From Afipia sp. P52-10 (GTDB taxonomy: Bacteria > Pseudomonadota > Alphaproteobacteria > Rhizobiales > Xanthobacteraceae), in assembly GCF_000516555.1 (NCBI RefSeq), contig NZ_AZSJ01000007.1, positions 1,286,099 to 1,350,098 on the forward strand: DNA of 64,000 nucleotides, given 5' to 3'. Under the pieces are notes generated by a model. It had not been told where the DNA came from, made no database searches, and was given only the letters and a program-made list of their open reading frames with translations. The position numbers and the translations under genes were made by a program. This document shows, piece by piece, positions 34,183 to 43,035 of this stretch. How positions within the stretch are numbered: the first letter of the stretch is position 1; each line of letters starts with the position of its first letter.

Positions 34183-34860
34183 ATGCAGTTTGATGACGTT
34201 ATCCTCGGTCGCCGGAGCATACGCGGGTACAAACCGGATCCGGTCCCCAAAGCCCTGATCGAGGAAATTATCGGCTTGGCAATCCGCGCGCCGTCGTCGA
34301 TGAACACCCAGCCCTGGAATTTCTACGTCGTCACCGGCGAGCCGCTCAATCGAATCCGCGCCGGCAATACGGAGCGGATGCTCGCAGGCGTGCCGCAGTC
34401 ACGCGAGTTCCGCACCGGACAGGGTTTTACAGGTCAACACCGCGACAGGCAGGTTGGCGTCGCCAAGCAATTGTTCTCCGCGATGGGGATCGCGCGCGAC
34501 GACAAGAACATGCGACAGGATTGGGTTCTGCGCGGCTTCCGCCAATTTGACGCGCCCGTCTGTATCATCGTGACCTATGATCGCGTGCTGGACGGCAGCG
34601 ACGACACGCCCTTCGATTGCGGCGCGGTGACAACCGCTCTGGTCAATGCCGCCTGGTCTCGCAGATTGGGCGCCGTGATCAACAGCCAGGGGATCATGCA
34701 ATCACCGGTGGTCCGCGAACATGCCGGAATAGCCGATGATCAGGTCATCATGAAGAGTATTGCGCTCGGATGGCCGGATGAAAATTTTCCGGCGAATGCG
34801 GTGGTGTCCGAACGCAAGTCCGTCAAAGAAGCCACCGTGTTCGTGGGGTTTGACAGCTAA
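34183..34860 (+). CDS. Nitroreductase-family flavoprotein
   Basis: A 225-residue FMN-dependent NAD(P)H nitroreductase-like enzyme. FDDVILGRRSIRGYKPDPVPKALIEEIIGLAIRAPSSMNTQPWNFYVVTG carries the FMN phosphate-binding arginines and the NTQPW motif. The C-terminus has ALGWPDENFPAN. ATG 34183 is the family-like start; ATG 34147 would add 12 residues. The natural substrate is unknown (quinones or nitroaromatics are typical). It is probably independent of the flagellar genes. Confidence 0.92.
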   Translation: MQFDDVILGRRSIRGYKPDPVPKALIEEIIGLAIRAPSSMNTQPWNFYVVTGEPLNRIRAGNTERMLAGVPQSREFRTGQGFTGQHRDRQVGVAKQLFSAMGIARDDKNMRQDWVLRGFRQFDAPVCIIVTYDRVLDGSDDTPFDCGAVTTALVNAAWSRRLGAVINSQGIMQSPVVREHAGIADDQVIMKSIALGWPDENFPANAVVSERKSVKEATVFVGFDS

Positions 34861-35019
34861 CCGCGCGCACATCTCCTTTCGCTGCCGTTCACACTGTGCC
34901 GGCGGACGGCGGAGAACTTGATGCAAAGCGACGGCAGCCAGCAGCGAAACGCGCTATACTTCCCCTGCCGTCCTATCAGCAGCGGGCACTCCTTGTTGGA
35001 CAACGTTGAAAACGTATCG

Positions 35020-35235
35020 ATGGCAGAGAAACCCGACACTGAGCGTCGCTTGACCGAACTGGAAACGAAGCTTTCGTTCCAGGACGACACCATCGACAAG
35101 TTGAACGCGATCATCCTCGAGCAGTGGAAGCTGATCGAACTGCATACACGGCAAATTGCAGCGCTCAATGAGAGGCTTCAGGAAGCGGAAAAGAATGCGG
35201 CGCCGGTCCGCAACGAACCGCCGCCGCATTACTGA
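35020..35235 (+). CDS. slyX: SlyX family protein
   Basis: A 71-residue coiled-coil protein (residues 6-55: RRLTELETKLSFQDDTIDKLNAIILEQWKLIELHTRQIAALNERLQ) with the SlyX ending PPPHY. The family is widespread and its role is unknown. The ATG at 35020 fits family length; upstream codons in frame look non-coding. It converges with the CoA-transferase gene. Confidence 0.92.
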   Translation: MAEKPDTERRLTELETKLSFQDDTIDKLNAIILEQWKLIELHTRQIAALNERLQEAEKNAAPVRNEPPPHY

Positions 35236-35288
35236 AACGCAACTCGGGATGAGGCCAAGCCGGAAAGACAACGCCTCGGCCAAATGCT

Positions 35289-36494
35289 CTAAGCCCGCAC
35301 TTTCGCGCCGCCCGCGGCCAGCTCCTCGAGAACATCCTCGGTATGCTCGCCAAGTTTCGGGGGCGCGCCGGCGCGCATCGGCGCTTCGCCCGCCCAGCGG
35401 TAGCCCTCGTTCAGAATTTGAGCCGGCGCGCTTCCGCCAAGCGGATGCATAGCAAGCTGCGCGTGCGCGCCGCCTGTGCGCAAATAATGCCCGTCGAGAT
35501 AGGACGCCACCGTCTGCACCTTCGACGCCGGCACACCCGCTGCCATCAATTTCTCTTCCCACGAGTCGGCGCTCTCCGCCGCGAACGCCTTCACCAGTTC
35601 GTCGCGCACCGCCTTGTTGGCGAGATCGGTAAGGAATCCATCGGGCGAGTCGGGCAGCGTCGGCAGCAGCGTCTTGTCAGTGACGATGTCGGCACGACCG
35701 AGCACCGTGCAGAGCGCCTGAAACTGGCGCAGCGTGTTTGCCGCCGTCGATATCCACCCCTCTGCAGTGGGGAACGTGTCGGAACCCGGACTGCCGACAA
35801 AGCCGCGATTGCCGACGCGCTGGGGCGCCGTACCGGCAAGCCAATAGCTCGCGACCATGCCGCTCATCAACTGCGCGGAGGCATCCACCATCGACACGTC
35901 GAGCACGATGGGGGCGGTATCACCACGGGCGCGCCTCAGCAGCGCGGCGAGGATCGCGTTTGCCGCCGACATGCCAGTGCCGATATCGACCACGGGAAAG
36001 CCGACCTTCGTCGGCGGAGCGGCCGAATCGTCGCCCTGCAACGACATCATGCCGGTAGCCGCCTGAATGACATGATCGTAGGCCGGACGGGATGCATTCG
36101 GCCCAACCTGCCCCCAACCGGAGATCGAGCAGTAGATCAATTGCGGATTGATCGCCTGCAGGCGATCCGGCGTCAGGCCCAGCTTCGCCGCCTTGCCGGG
36201 ACGGAAGTTCTCCACGAACACGTCCGCCGTCGCCACCAATTGCTCGACGACGCCACGCCCATGATCGGTCTTAAGATCGACCACCACCGAACGCTTGCCG
36301 GCGTTGAGAGCAACGAAGCCCGGCGCGAGCCCCTTCAGCTCCGGCCGCAGGGCGAGCCCCCGTGTCTGATCGCCCTGCCCCGGCTTCTCCACCTTGATGA
36401 CATCGGCGCCCAGCATGCAAAGCTGATGCGTGGCGAACGGGCCGGCGAGCACGTGCGTCAAATCGATGACGCGGATTCCCTCGAGCGGACGCAT
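35289..36494 (-). CDS. CaiB/BaiF (family III) CoA-transferase
   Basis: A 401-residue acyl-CoA transferase. The N-terminus (GIRVIDLTHVLAGPFATHQLCMLGADVIKVEKP) and the catalytic aspartate segment (GFPVVDIGTGMSAANAILAALL) are family hallmarks. It swaps CoA between carboxylic acids; donors and acceptors cannot be read from sequence. It follows a Bug-type binding protein gene by 57 bp on the same strand, and a divergent LysR gene lies beyond. Together they suggest an uptake and activation module for an organic acid. Confidence 0.93.
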   Translation of the reverse strand: MRPLEGIRVIDLTHVLAGPFATHQLCMLGADVIKVEKPGQGDQTRGLALRPELKGLAPGFVALNAGKRSVVVDLKTDHGRGVVEQLVATADVFVENFRPGKAAKLGLTPDRLQAINPQLIYCSISGWGQVGPNASRPAYDHVIQAATGMMSLQGDDSAAPPTKVGFPVVDIGTGMSAANAILAALLRRARGDTAPIVLDVSMVDASAQLMSGMVASYWLAGTAPQRVGNRGFVGSPGSDTFPTAEGWISTAANTLRQFQALCTVLGRADIVTDKTLLPTLPDSPDGFLTDLANKAVRDELVKAFAAESADSWEEKLMAAGVPASKVQTVASYLDGHYLRTGGAHAQLAMHPLGGSAPAQILNEGYRWAGEAPMRAGAPPKLGEHTEDVLEELAAGGAKVRA

Positions 36495-36551
36495 GATAAT
36501 CTCCGGTAGTGGCGCAAGCAGATCGGGATCAGACGGTGAAGCTTTCGGGGA

Positions 36552-37523
36552 TTACTGCGGCTCGATGCCAAGCTTCTTCGCCTCTTCGGTGAACTCCGCA
36601 AGCTCCCGTTGCATCTTAGCAGGAACGTCCTCGAGCGCGCCTTCATAGGGCGAGATACGCAGAGTCTTCAGATGCGCTTGCATCGTCTCCGATTTCATCA
36701 CTTCCGCCATCGCGGATTTGAGCCTGTCGATCACCGGCGATGGCACCTGCGAGCGAACGAACAAACCAAACCACGTCTGATCGACGATCGACGGATAACC
36801 GAGCTCCTTGAAGGTCGGCACCTCCGGCAGGAACTCTAGCCGCTTCTCGCTGGTGACGGCGACGAGCCGCAGCTTGTCGGGATTGACATGTATCAAGGGC
36901 GCGCCCTGCGTCGGCAGCGAAAAATGCACGTTGCCGCTCATCACCGCCTGCGTCGCCTCGGCTCCGCCCTTGTAGTTGATATCCGTCCATTCAATCCCGG
37001 TGGCTCGCTTCATCTTCGAGCCGATCACCGCCTGCGCGCCGCCGCCGCCGGTCAGCGAGTAATTCAGCTCGCCAGGATGTGCCTTGCCGTAGGCGATCAG
37101 CTCCTGCAACGTCTGGAACGGATATTTCGAGGAGATGATCAGCACATAGGCGCTCTGGCCGAGCATGCTGATCGGCGTGAAGTCCTCAAGCGCATAACCT
37201 GGCTGCTTCAAGGAATAAACGTTGCTGACCAGCGCGCCGAGCTGCAGCAGCACAGTGTAGCCGTCGGCTGGCGAATTCTTCACCGCCTGTGTGCCGATGA
37301 CGGTGCCGCCGCCGGGCTTGTTCTCGACGATGATGGTTTGGCCGACGACCTTGCCCAGTTCGGTCGCAACAATACGGCAAAGCGCATCCGTGATCGCTCC
37401 CGGAGGATACGGCACAACAATGCGCAGGGGCCGCGCGGGATATGCCTCGTCGGCATGCGCCGGAGCCGCGGCGGCCAACAACAAGCCGAACAAAAGAGCG
37501 AAGACACCTCGCAGCAACATCAT
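36552..37523 (-). CDS. Bug/TctC-family tripartite tricarboxylate substrate-binding protein
   Basis: A 323-residue periplasmic binding protein with a signal peptide ending AAPAHA (about residue 23). The mature start YPARPLRIVVPYPPGAITDALCRIVATELGKVVGQTIIVENKPGGGTVIG is the Bug signature. No TctA/TctB membrane genes are in the window, as is common for this over-duplicated family, so it may act as a receptor or with a distant transporter. Two ATGs (37523, 37520) open it. It is probably controlled by the divergent LysR protein. Confidence 0.93.
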   Translation of the reverse strand: MMLLRGVFALLFGLLLAAAAPAHADEAYPARPLRIVVPYPPGAITDALCRIVATELGKVVGQTIIVENKPGGGTVIGTQAVKNSPADGYTVLLQLGALVSNVYSLKQPGYALEDFTPISMLGQSAYVLIISSKYPFQTLQELIAYGKAHPGELNYSLTGGGGAQAVIGSKMKRATGIEWTDINYKGGAEATQAVMSGNVHFSLPTQGAPLIHVNPDKLRLVAVTSEKRLEFLPEVPTFKELGYPSIVDQTWFGLFVRSQVPSPVIDRLKSAMAEVMKSETMQAHLKTLRISPYEGALEDVPAKMQRELAEFTEEAKKLGIEPQ

Positions 37524-37646
37524 TTGGTACCCGTCCCCTCGAAAGCATGGGCCCGGCAGGCCCGGTCGCGCCAACTCGAAGGGAGCTAGCAAATCCCGAT
37601 TATCAAGTTAATGTGCTATTTCGAGATAACTCCATTGGTAAAACTT

Positions 37647-38552
37647 ATGAATCTATCGATCCGGCAGCTGCAAATCTTCGTCCAAGTCTATCGAGCCGGC
37701 AATCTCACCCGCGCGGCTGCGCAGCTTGGGCTGACACAATCGGCGGTCAGTTTGCAGCTCCAGCAACTGGAGGATATTTTCGGCTTGCGGCTGTTCGACC
37801 GGACCACCCGTGCGCTCTATCCGACGAGTGCTGCGACCCAGGCCATCATCGCCGCCGAGCAGATCCTGACGGCGGCATCCGGCCTCACGAGCCACATGCG
37901 CAACCTCAACGACGTCAATAGCGGCAAGGTGGCGTTTGCGGCATCTGCGGGCATGGCATCGACCTTCATGCCGCCGATCCTGGCTGCCTTTCGCAAAGCG
38001 CATCCGGGGATCGACATTGTAATCTATGACGCGCCCGCCCACGAGATCGTCGGCAAGATGCTGACGAGCGAAGCCGAATTCGCGCTGGGCAGCGTCAAAT
38101 CCGAGAACCCGGATGTGACAGTCGAGCCGATCCTGAAGGGACGCCTGAGCGCAGTTGGCATCAACGAGGGTGCGTTCGCGGCCAGGAAGCATATCTCTTG
38201 GGATGAACTCGCCTCGTTTCCGACCATAGCCATGCGCCGGGAGACGCAGATCAGGAGCGACATCGACAGAGAACTTGCCAAGTTTGAGAAAACGTTCGTT
38301 CCAACCTTCGAAGTCTCGCTATTCAACACCGCGCTGTCGATGAGCGCCGCCGGCCTCGGCATCGCCGTTCAGCCGGATTACATCGTCGATCGCAATCAGT
38401 TCCCGACGCTCGTGACCAAGCCGCTGGTGCGCCCCGCGCTCGGTCGCGAGGTCTTTCTCATCCGCCGCGTGGGCCGCAGCCTGTCACCCGCCGCCGCGCG
38501 GTTTGTCGGGCACGTCCGCAGCGCGTTCGGAAAGATCGGCAGAAGGGCGTAG
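37647..38552 (+). CDS. LysR-family transcriptional regulator
   Basis: The 301-residue product has the LysR winged helix (residues 2-60: LSIRQLQIFVQVYRAGNLTRAAAQLGLTQSAVSLQLQQLEDIFGLRLFDRTTRAL) and a two-lobed effector domain. It is divergent from the Bug / CoA-transferase pair with a 123-bp gap. That gap contains a TTATC and GATAA pair about 20 bp apart (37600-37629) that may be part of its site. The effector is presumably the transported or activated acid. A strong bidirectional terminator follows at 38603-38636. Confidence 0.93.
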   Translation: MNLSIRQLQIFVQVYRAGNLTRAAAQLGLTQSAVSLQLQQLEDIFGLRLFDRTTRALYPTSAATQAIIAAEQILTAASGLTSHMRNLNDVNSGKVAFAASAGMASTFMPPILAAFRKAHPGIDIVIYDAPAHEIVGKMLTSEAEFALGSVKSENPDVTVEPILKGRLSAVGINEGAFAARKHISWDELASFPTIAMRRETQIRSDIDRELAKFEKTFVPTFEVSLFNTALSMSAAGLGIAVQPDYIVDRNQFPTLVTKPLVRPALGREVFLIRRVGRSLSPAAARFVGHVRSAFGKIGRRA

Positions 38553-38602
38553 CGCTGTGGAAACCGACACCATCCGCACCGTGAAAATTCGCGCCGTCAA
38601 AA

Positions 38603-38636
38603 AAAGAATGCTGCGCCGGAGGGCACAGCATTCTTT
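38603..38636. terminator. Bidirectional terminator between the lysR-type and VOC genes
   Basis: AAAGAATGCTG and CAGCATTCTTT form a perfect 11-bp stem with a 12-base loop. An A-run precedes and a T-rich end follows, serving both converging genes. Confidence 0.88.
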
Positions 38637-38666
38637 CTCACATGACGTCAGTATCTGTTATCCGGC

Positions 38667-39038
38667 TCACGGAATCCGGTGCAGCGCGCAGAGCTTGTTG
38701 CCGTCTGGGTCGCGCAGGTAGGCGAGATAAACCTTGGTGCCTTCGCGAATGCCCGGCGGATCCTCGCAGGTGGTGCCGCCATTGGCGACGCCGGTGTCGT
38801 GCCAGGCTTTCGCCTGCTCCGGCGAGTTGCAGAGGAAGCCGATCGTGCCGCCGTTGGCGGCCGTCGCCGGCTGGCCGTTGATCGGCTTCGAAACCGAAAA
38901 CGTCCCGGTCGGGGTCCGGTAGAAGACACGATGACGGTCAACCTTGCCGGGCGAAACGCCGATCGTGCCGAGCAGTTTGTCGTAGAAATCCTTGGCCTTC
39001 TCCAGATCGTTCGTGCCGATCATGACGTGCGAAAACAT
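38667..39038 (-). CDS. VOC (glyoxalase/bleomycin-resistance fold) protein
   Basis: A 123-residue VOC protein with paired beta-alpha-beta-beta-beta modules. FSHVMIGTNDLEKAKDFYDKLLGTIG begins it, and VYLAYLRDPDGNKLCALHRI ends it, including metal-ligand-like His4 and the GNK motif. Members act as lyases, dioxygenases or binding proteins; the substrate is unknown. ATG 39038 fits family length; longer upstream translation is not credible. Confidence 0.88.
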   Translation of the reverse strand: MFSHVMIGTNDLEKAKDFYDKLLGTIGVSPGKVDRHRVFYRTPTGTFSVSKPINGQPATAANGGTIGFLCNSPEQAKAWHDTGVANGGTTCEDPPGIREGTKVYLAYLRDPDGNKLCALHRIP

Positions 39039-39158
39039 GCGTTTCGTCCTCCCAGTTGTCCCTATGGGTTTGAGCGATCTCGTGAACCGCTTGCAGCACC
39101 CTACACGGCGCCAGGGGTTGGAGAAAAGTATTCTCGCGAACAAGAGCTACAAAAAACA

Positions 39159-39191
39159 AAGACGCCGGGCGGGCGAACCGCACGGCGTCTT
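39159..39191 (-). terminator. Terminator of aceA
   Basis: AAGACGCC and GGCGTCTT pair around a 17-base GC-rich loop. On the minus strand TTTGTTTTTTG follows. A second tight hairpin (AGGCCCGGAC / GTCCGGGCCT, 39210-39230) sits between it and the aceA stop. Confidence 0.8.
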
Positions 39192-39243
39192 CAATCTTCT
39201 GGCGATGTCAGGCCCGGACAGTCCGGGCCTGTAACCGTCACGG

Positions 39244-40854
39244 TCAGGCGAACTGGTTCATCGTGTTGTGCGCGCCACCAGCCTTCAGCGCCGCCTCGCC
39301 GGCGAAGTACTCCTTGTGGTCGTCACCGATGTCGGAGCCGGCCATGTTCTGGTGCTTCACGCAGGCGATCCCCTGACGGATCTCCTCGCGCTGGACGCCC
39401 TTCACGTAACCGAGCATGCCCTTGTCGCCGAAGTACTCCTTGGCAAGGTTGTCGGTGGACAGCGCCGCCGTGTGATAGGTCGGCAGCGTGATCAGGTGGT
39501 GGAAGATGCCGGCGCGCTTGGCCGCATCCGCCTGGAAGGTGCGGATCTTCTCGTCGGCTTCGGCCGCCAGCGGCGTGTTGTCGTACTCGACCTTCATCAG
39601 GTCTTCGCGCTTGTACTTCGACACGTCCTTACCGGCTTCCTTCCACGCATCGTACACCTGCCAGCGGAAGTTCAGCGTCCAGTTGAACGACGGCGAGTTG
39701 TTGTAAACCAGCTTCGCGTTCGGGATCACCTTGCGGATGCGGTCAACCATGCCCGCGATCTGCTCGACGTGCGGCTTCTCGGTCTCGATCCAGAGCAGGT
39801 CCGCGCCGTTCTGCAGCGAGGTGATGCAGTCGAGCACGCAGCGGTCCTCGCCCGTGCCCGGACGGAACTGATACAGGTTGCTCGGCAGCCGCTTCGGACG
39901 CATCAGCTTGCCGTCGCGGTTGATGACCACGTCACCGTTTGCACCGTTGGCCGCCGTGATCTCCTCGCAGTCGAGGAAGCTGTTGTACTGGTCGCCGATG
40001 TCACCCGGCTTGCTCGAGAACGCGATCTGCTGGGTGAGGCCTGCGCCGAGCGAGTCGGTTCGGGTGACGATGATGCCGTCTTCCACGCCGAGTTCGAGGA
40101 ATGCGTAACGCACCGCGCGCACCTTGGCGATGAACACGTCATGCGGCACGGTCACCTTGCCGTCCTGGTGGCCGCACTGCTTCTCGTCCGACACCTGGTT
40201 CTCGATCTGCAGCGCGCAGGCGCCCGCCTCGATCATCTTCTTCGCCAGCAGGTAGGTCGCTTCGGCGTTGCCGAAGCCGGCGTCGATGTCAGCGATGATC
40301 GGAACGACGTGGGTCTGGAAGTTGTCGACCTTCTCGATCAGCGCCTTTTCCTTCGCCTTGTCGCCAGCCTTGCGCGCTTCGTCGATCTCGCGGAACAGGC
40401 CGCCGAGCTCGCGTGCATCGGCCTGGCGCAGGAAGGTGTAGAGCTCTTCGATCAGCGCCGGCACCGAGGTCTTCTCGTGCATCGACTGATCCGGCAGCGG
40501 ACCGAACTCTGAACGCAGCGCGGCGACCATCCAGCCGGACAGGTAGAGGTAGCGGCGATCGGTGTTGCCGAAGTGCTTCTTGATCGAGATCAGCTTCTGC
40601 TGGGCGATGAAGCCGTGCCAGCAGCCGAGCGACTGGGTGTATTTGGTCGGGTCGGCATCGTAAGCCGCCATGTCCTTGCGCATCAACGCCGCGGTATAGC
40701 GGGCGATGTCGAGGCCGGTCTTGAAGCGGTTCTGCAGGCGCATACGGGCGACCGCCTCGCCGCTGATGCCATCCCAGCTGGCGCCCTTGCTCTTGATGAG
40801 CTTGTCCGCGTTATCGATCTGGCTCTTATAAGGAGCCGGGCCTTGATAGATCAT
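39244..40854 (-). CDS. aceA: Isocitrate lyase
   Basis: The 536-residue enzyme splits isocitrate to succinate and glyoxylate, the first step of the glyoxylate bypass. The active-site motif KQCGH is at residues 225-229 (C227), preceded by the metal-binding DIDAGFGNAEATYLLAKKMIEAGA. It belongs to the longer alphaproteobacterial type with an inserted segment (about 536 versus about 430 residues in E. coli). ATG 40854 has an AGGGACCAGCGAC leader; upstream codons are not conserved-looking. It is divergent from a RamB/ScfR-like regulator, and inverted repeats lie between them. Malate synthase is not in the window. Confidence 0.97.
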   Translation of the reverse strand: MIYQGPAPYKSQIDNADKLIKSKGASWDGISGEAVARMRLQNRFKTGLDIARYTAALMRKDMAAYDADPTKYTQSLGCWHGFIAQQKLISIKKHFGNTDRRYLYLSGWMVAALRSEFGPLPDQSMHEKTSVPALIEELYTFLRQADARELGGLFREIDEARKAGDKAKEKALIEKVDNFQTHVVPIIADIDAGFGNAEATYLLAKKMIEAGACALQIENQVSDEKQCGHQDGKVTVPHDVFIAKVRAVRYAFLELGVEDGIIVTRTDSLGAGLTQQIAFSSKPGDIGDQYNSFLDCEEITAANGANGDVVINRDGKLMRPKRLPSNLYQFRPGTGEDRCVLDCITSLQNGADLLWIETEKPHVEQIAGMVDRIRKVIPNAKLVYNNSPSFNWTLNFRWQVYDAWKEAGKDVSKYKREDLMKVEYDNTPLAAEADEKIRTFQADAAKRAGIFHHLITLPTYHTAALSTDNLAKEYFGDKGMLGYVKGVQREEIRQGIACVKHQNMAGSDIGDDHKEYFAGEAALKAGGAHNTMNQFA

Positions 40855-40881
40855 GTCGCTGGTCCCTTCGTCACTGACAGA

Positions 40882-40943
40882 AAGTTGTCTGGGACCTGCA
40901 TACACCCTTCATATCTCCGCGGGAGGGGTTTCGCAGACAACTT
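40882..40943. promoter_or_regulatory. Inverted repeat pair in the aceA / regulator gap
   Basis: AAGTTGTCT (40882-40890) and AGACAACTT (40935-40943) are perfect 9-bp inverted copies 44 bp apart. The right copy is also part of GACAA-C-TTGTC. They are candidate paired operators for looping by the divergent regulator. Confidence 0.6.
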
Positions 40944-40964
40944 GTCATACTTTACAAACTTTCC

Positions 40965-40989
40965 ATGTAATGCTGTAAGGAAATTACAT
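40965..40989. promoter_or_regulatory. ATGTAAT / ATTACAT inverted repeat near the regulator start
   Basis: Seven-base arms are separated by 11 bp, 26 bp upstream of the regulator start; TTTACAAACTTT lies just to the left. It is likely part of the regulator's own promoter or autoregulatory site. Confidence 0.5.
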
Positions 40990-41014
40990 CCATCTGCCAG
41001 AGGGAATGGCACGA

Positions 41015-42442
41015 ATGGCCACGCAAAGCACCCGTTCCGTCTTCATGGGGCCGCGCCTGCGGCGGATCCGGCGCGACCTCGGTCTGACCCAGGCCGATAT
41101 GGCGGCGGACCTAGACATTTCCGGTTCCTATGTGGCGCTGCTCGAGCGGAACCAGCGGCCGGTGACGGCGGACATGCTGCTGCGCCTCGCCCGCACCTAC
41201 AAGATCGACATCGCCGACCTCGCCGGCGACGGCGGCGCCGATCACACCGCGCGGATGCAGGCGGTGTTAAAGGACCCGATGTTCGCCGACATCGACATGC
41301 CGTCGCTAGAGGTTAGCGACGTGGCGACGAGCTATCCGGGCATCACTGAAGCGTTCCTGCGCCTCTACACCGCCTATCGCGAGGAGCAGCTTGCGCTGGC
41401 CGACCGCGGCGGCAAGGGAACCGGCGGCGCCCATTTCGGTGACATCGATGCCAACGACCCGGTCGCCGAAGTCCGCCGTTTCCTGGCCGCGCGGCGCAAC
41501 AATTTTCCGCAACTCGACGACGCCGCGGAGCGTCTGGTGCAGGTGGCCAGTGGCCAGAGCGGCTTCATCGAACGGCTGAAAATCCGCCACAACCTCACCG
41601 TTCGTCATCTGCCGCCGGAGGTGATGCTCGGCTCCACCAGACGGCTTGACCGGCATCGCCGCCAGCTCCTGCTCGACGACTCGCTCGACACCGCAAGCCT
41701 GAACTTCCAGCTCGCGCAGCAACTCGCCTATCTCGAAATGGAGGACGAGATTCGTGCCGCCGTCGAAGCCGGCCACTTCGCCACCGAGAGCGGCGAGTTG
41801 CTCGCCCGTCGCGCGCTGGCGGGTTACGCCGCCGCAGCGCTAATCATGCCCTACTCCGCCTTTGCCAAGGCCGCCGAAGCCCGCCACTACGATCTTGAGG
41901 CCCTGGCGCGCCAGTTCGGCACCAGCTTCGAACAGACCGCGCATCGCATCACCACATTGCAACGGCCCGGCCAGGAGAAGGTGCCGTTCTTCCTGATCCG
42001 CGTGGATCCGGCCGGCAACGTCTCGAAGCTGCTCGACGGCGCAGGCTTTCCGTTCGCCCGCCATGGCGGCGCGTGTCCGTTGTGGTCGGTTCATCGGGTC
42101 TTCTCGACGCCGCGCCAGATCGTCACCCAATGGCTCGAGCTGCCGGACGGCCAGCGCTTCTTTTCGATCGCCCGCACGGTGACGGCCGGCGGCGGCGCGT
42201 TCGGAGCCGCGCGGGTGGATCGCGCCATCGCGGTCGGCTGCGCAGCGGAGCACGCAAGCCGCCTGATCTACACCCGCGGCGGGGCCGGACCGGACGCTAG
42301 TACACCGACGCCGATCGGCGTCGCTTGCCGGGTCTGCCATCGGCCGCATTGCGCCGCACGATCGGCGCTACCGATCGGCCGCGAACTGCTGCCCGACGAT
42401 TTCCGCAGGCTCAGCGTTCCGTTCGGCTTCTCGGATAGCTAA
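41015..42442 (+). CDS. RamB/ScfR-like XRE regulator of short-chain fatty acid / glyoxylate metabolism
   Basis: The 475-residue protein has a Cro/CI helix-turn-helix (residues about 11-65: GPRLRRIRRDLGLTQADMAADLDISGSYVALLERNQRPVTADMLLRLA). An IrrE/ImmA-like domain follows (RRQLLLDDSLDTASLNFQLAQQLAYLEMED), then a C-terminal DUF2083-type domain with a Cys cluster (GVACRVCHRPHCAARS). This is the layout of RamB and ScfR regulators that control isocitrate lyase and related genes. Its position divergent to aceA supports that role. ATG 41015 is 9 bases from GAGGGA; ATG 41006 is too close. Confidence 0.9.
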   Translation: MATQSTRSVFMGPRLRRIRRDLGLTQADMAADLDISGSYVALLERNQRPVTADMLLRLARTYKIDIADLAGDGGADHTARMQAVLKDPMFADIDMPSLEVSDVATSYPGITEAFLRLYTAYREEQLALADRGGKGTGGAHFGDIDANDPVAEVRRFLAARRNNFPQLDDAAERLVQVASGQSGFIERLKIRHNLTVRHLPPEVMLGSTRRLDRHRRQLLLDDSLDTASLNFQLAQQLAYLEMEDEIRAAVEAGHFATESGELLARRALAGYAAAALIMPYSAFAKAAEARHYDLEALARQFGTSFEQTAHRITTLQRPGQEKVPFFLIRVDPAGNVSKLLDGAGFPFARHGGACPLWSVHRVFSTPRQIVTQWLELPDGQRFFSIARTVTAGGGAFGAARVDRAIAVGCAAEHASRLIYTRGGAGPDASTPTPIGVACRVCHRPHCAARSALPIGRELLPDDFRRLSVPFGFSDS

Positions 42443-42549
42443 ATGTGAACAGGCCCTGCGCCGCCCTCGTACTGCCGCACTTCACGTCGATCGCTGGACT
42501 GCAGGAATAGACGCGCATGCGGCGGTGTTTTCAGCCAGAAGGAGTTGCC

Positions 42550-42909
42550 ATGACGATTGCGACAGCGACCGTTTCGACCCTGATCAAGCGCGGCCTGACC
42601 GCAGCCGTCCTCGTCACCATCGGCGCTGCGGCCATATCGCAAGCAGAGGCAGCCACGGCCCGCCGCGAGCCGAACGGCGCGGTCCGCTACTACGACGATA
42701 ATGGCGGCGATCGCGGCTACGCATGGTGCCTGCGCCGCAGCGGCCGCTGGTTCTCCGGCTGGTCGGATTGCAGCTACTACACCTACGGGCAATGCCGGGC
42801 CGCCATCATCGGACCGCCCGGCGGCGATTGCGAACCAAATCCGTGGTCGTATTACGTCAACGAGCCGCCCGCCCCGGCACCCCGTGCCCGCAAACGCGCC
42901 CGCCGCTGA
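42550..42909 (+). CDS. DUF3551 exported small protein
   Basis: A 119-residue precursor with a signal peptide (to about EAATA, residue 36). The DUF3551 core follows: YAWCLRRSGRWFSGWSDCSYYTYGQCRAAIIGPPGGDCEPNPWSYY, with four cysteines that probably form two disulfides. A Pro/Arg tail follows. The family is abundant in Bradyrhizobium-type genomes and of unknown role. GAAGGAG lies 6 bases before ATG 42550. Confidence 0.85.
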   Translation: MTIATATVSTLIKRGLTAAVLVTIGAAAISQAEAATARREPNGAVRYYDDNGGDRGYAWCLRRSGRWFSGWSDCSYYTYGQCRAAIIGPPGGDCEPNPWSYYVNEPPAPAPRARKRARR

Positions 42910-43035
42910 GTGGCATGCGACGGGAAGCGCCAAGAGCAGCGCGACCTCGTCTCTCCAATCCGGAGTTCGTCACATTGCGGAACAAGGCTGCAGTGAACGT
43001 CGGATTCGATTCAGAGGAACTTCTGAACCATCACA

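Noticed and set aside
37600..37629. TTATC/GATAA pair as the LysR operator
   Set aside because: Arms are only 5 bp and do not give a clear T-N11-A core; noted in the LysR entry but not listed as a feature.
39268..40512. 414-codon plus-strand open frame opposite aceA
   Set aside because: Antisense shadow of a strongly conserved gene.
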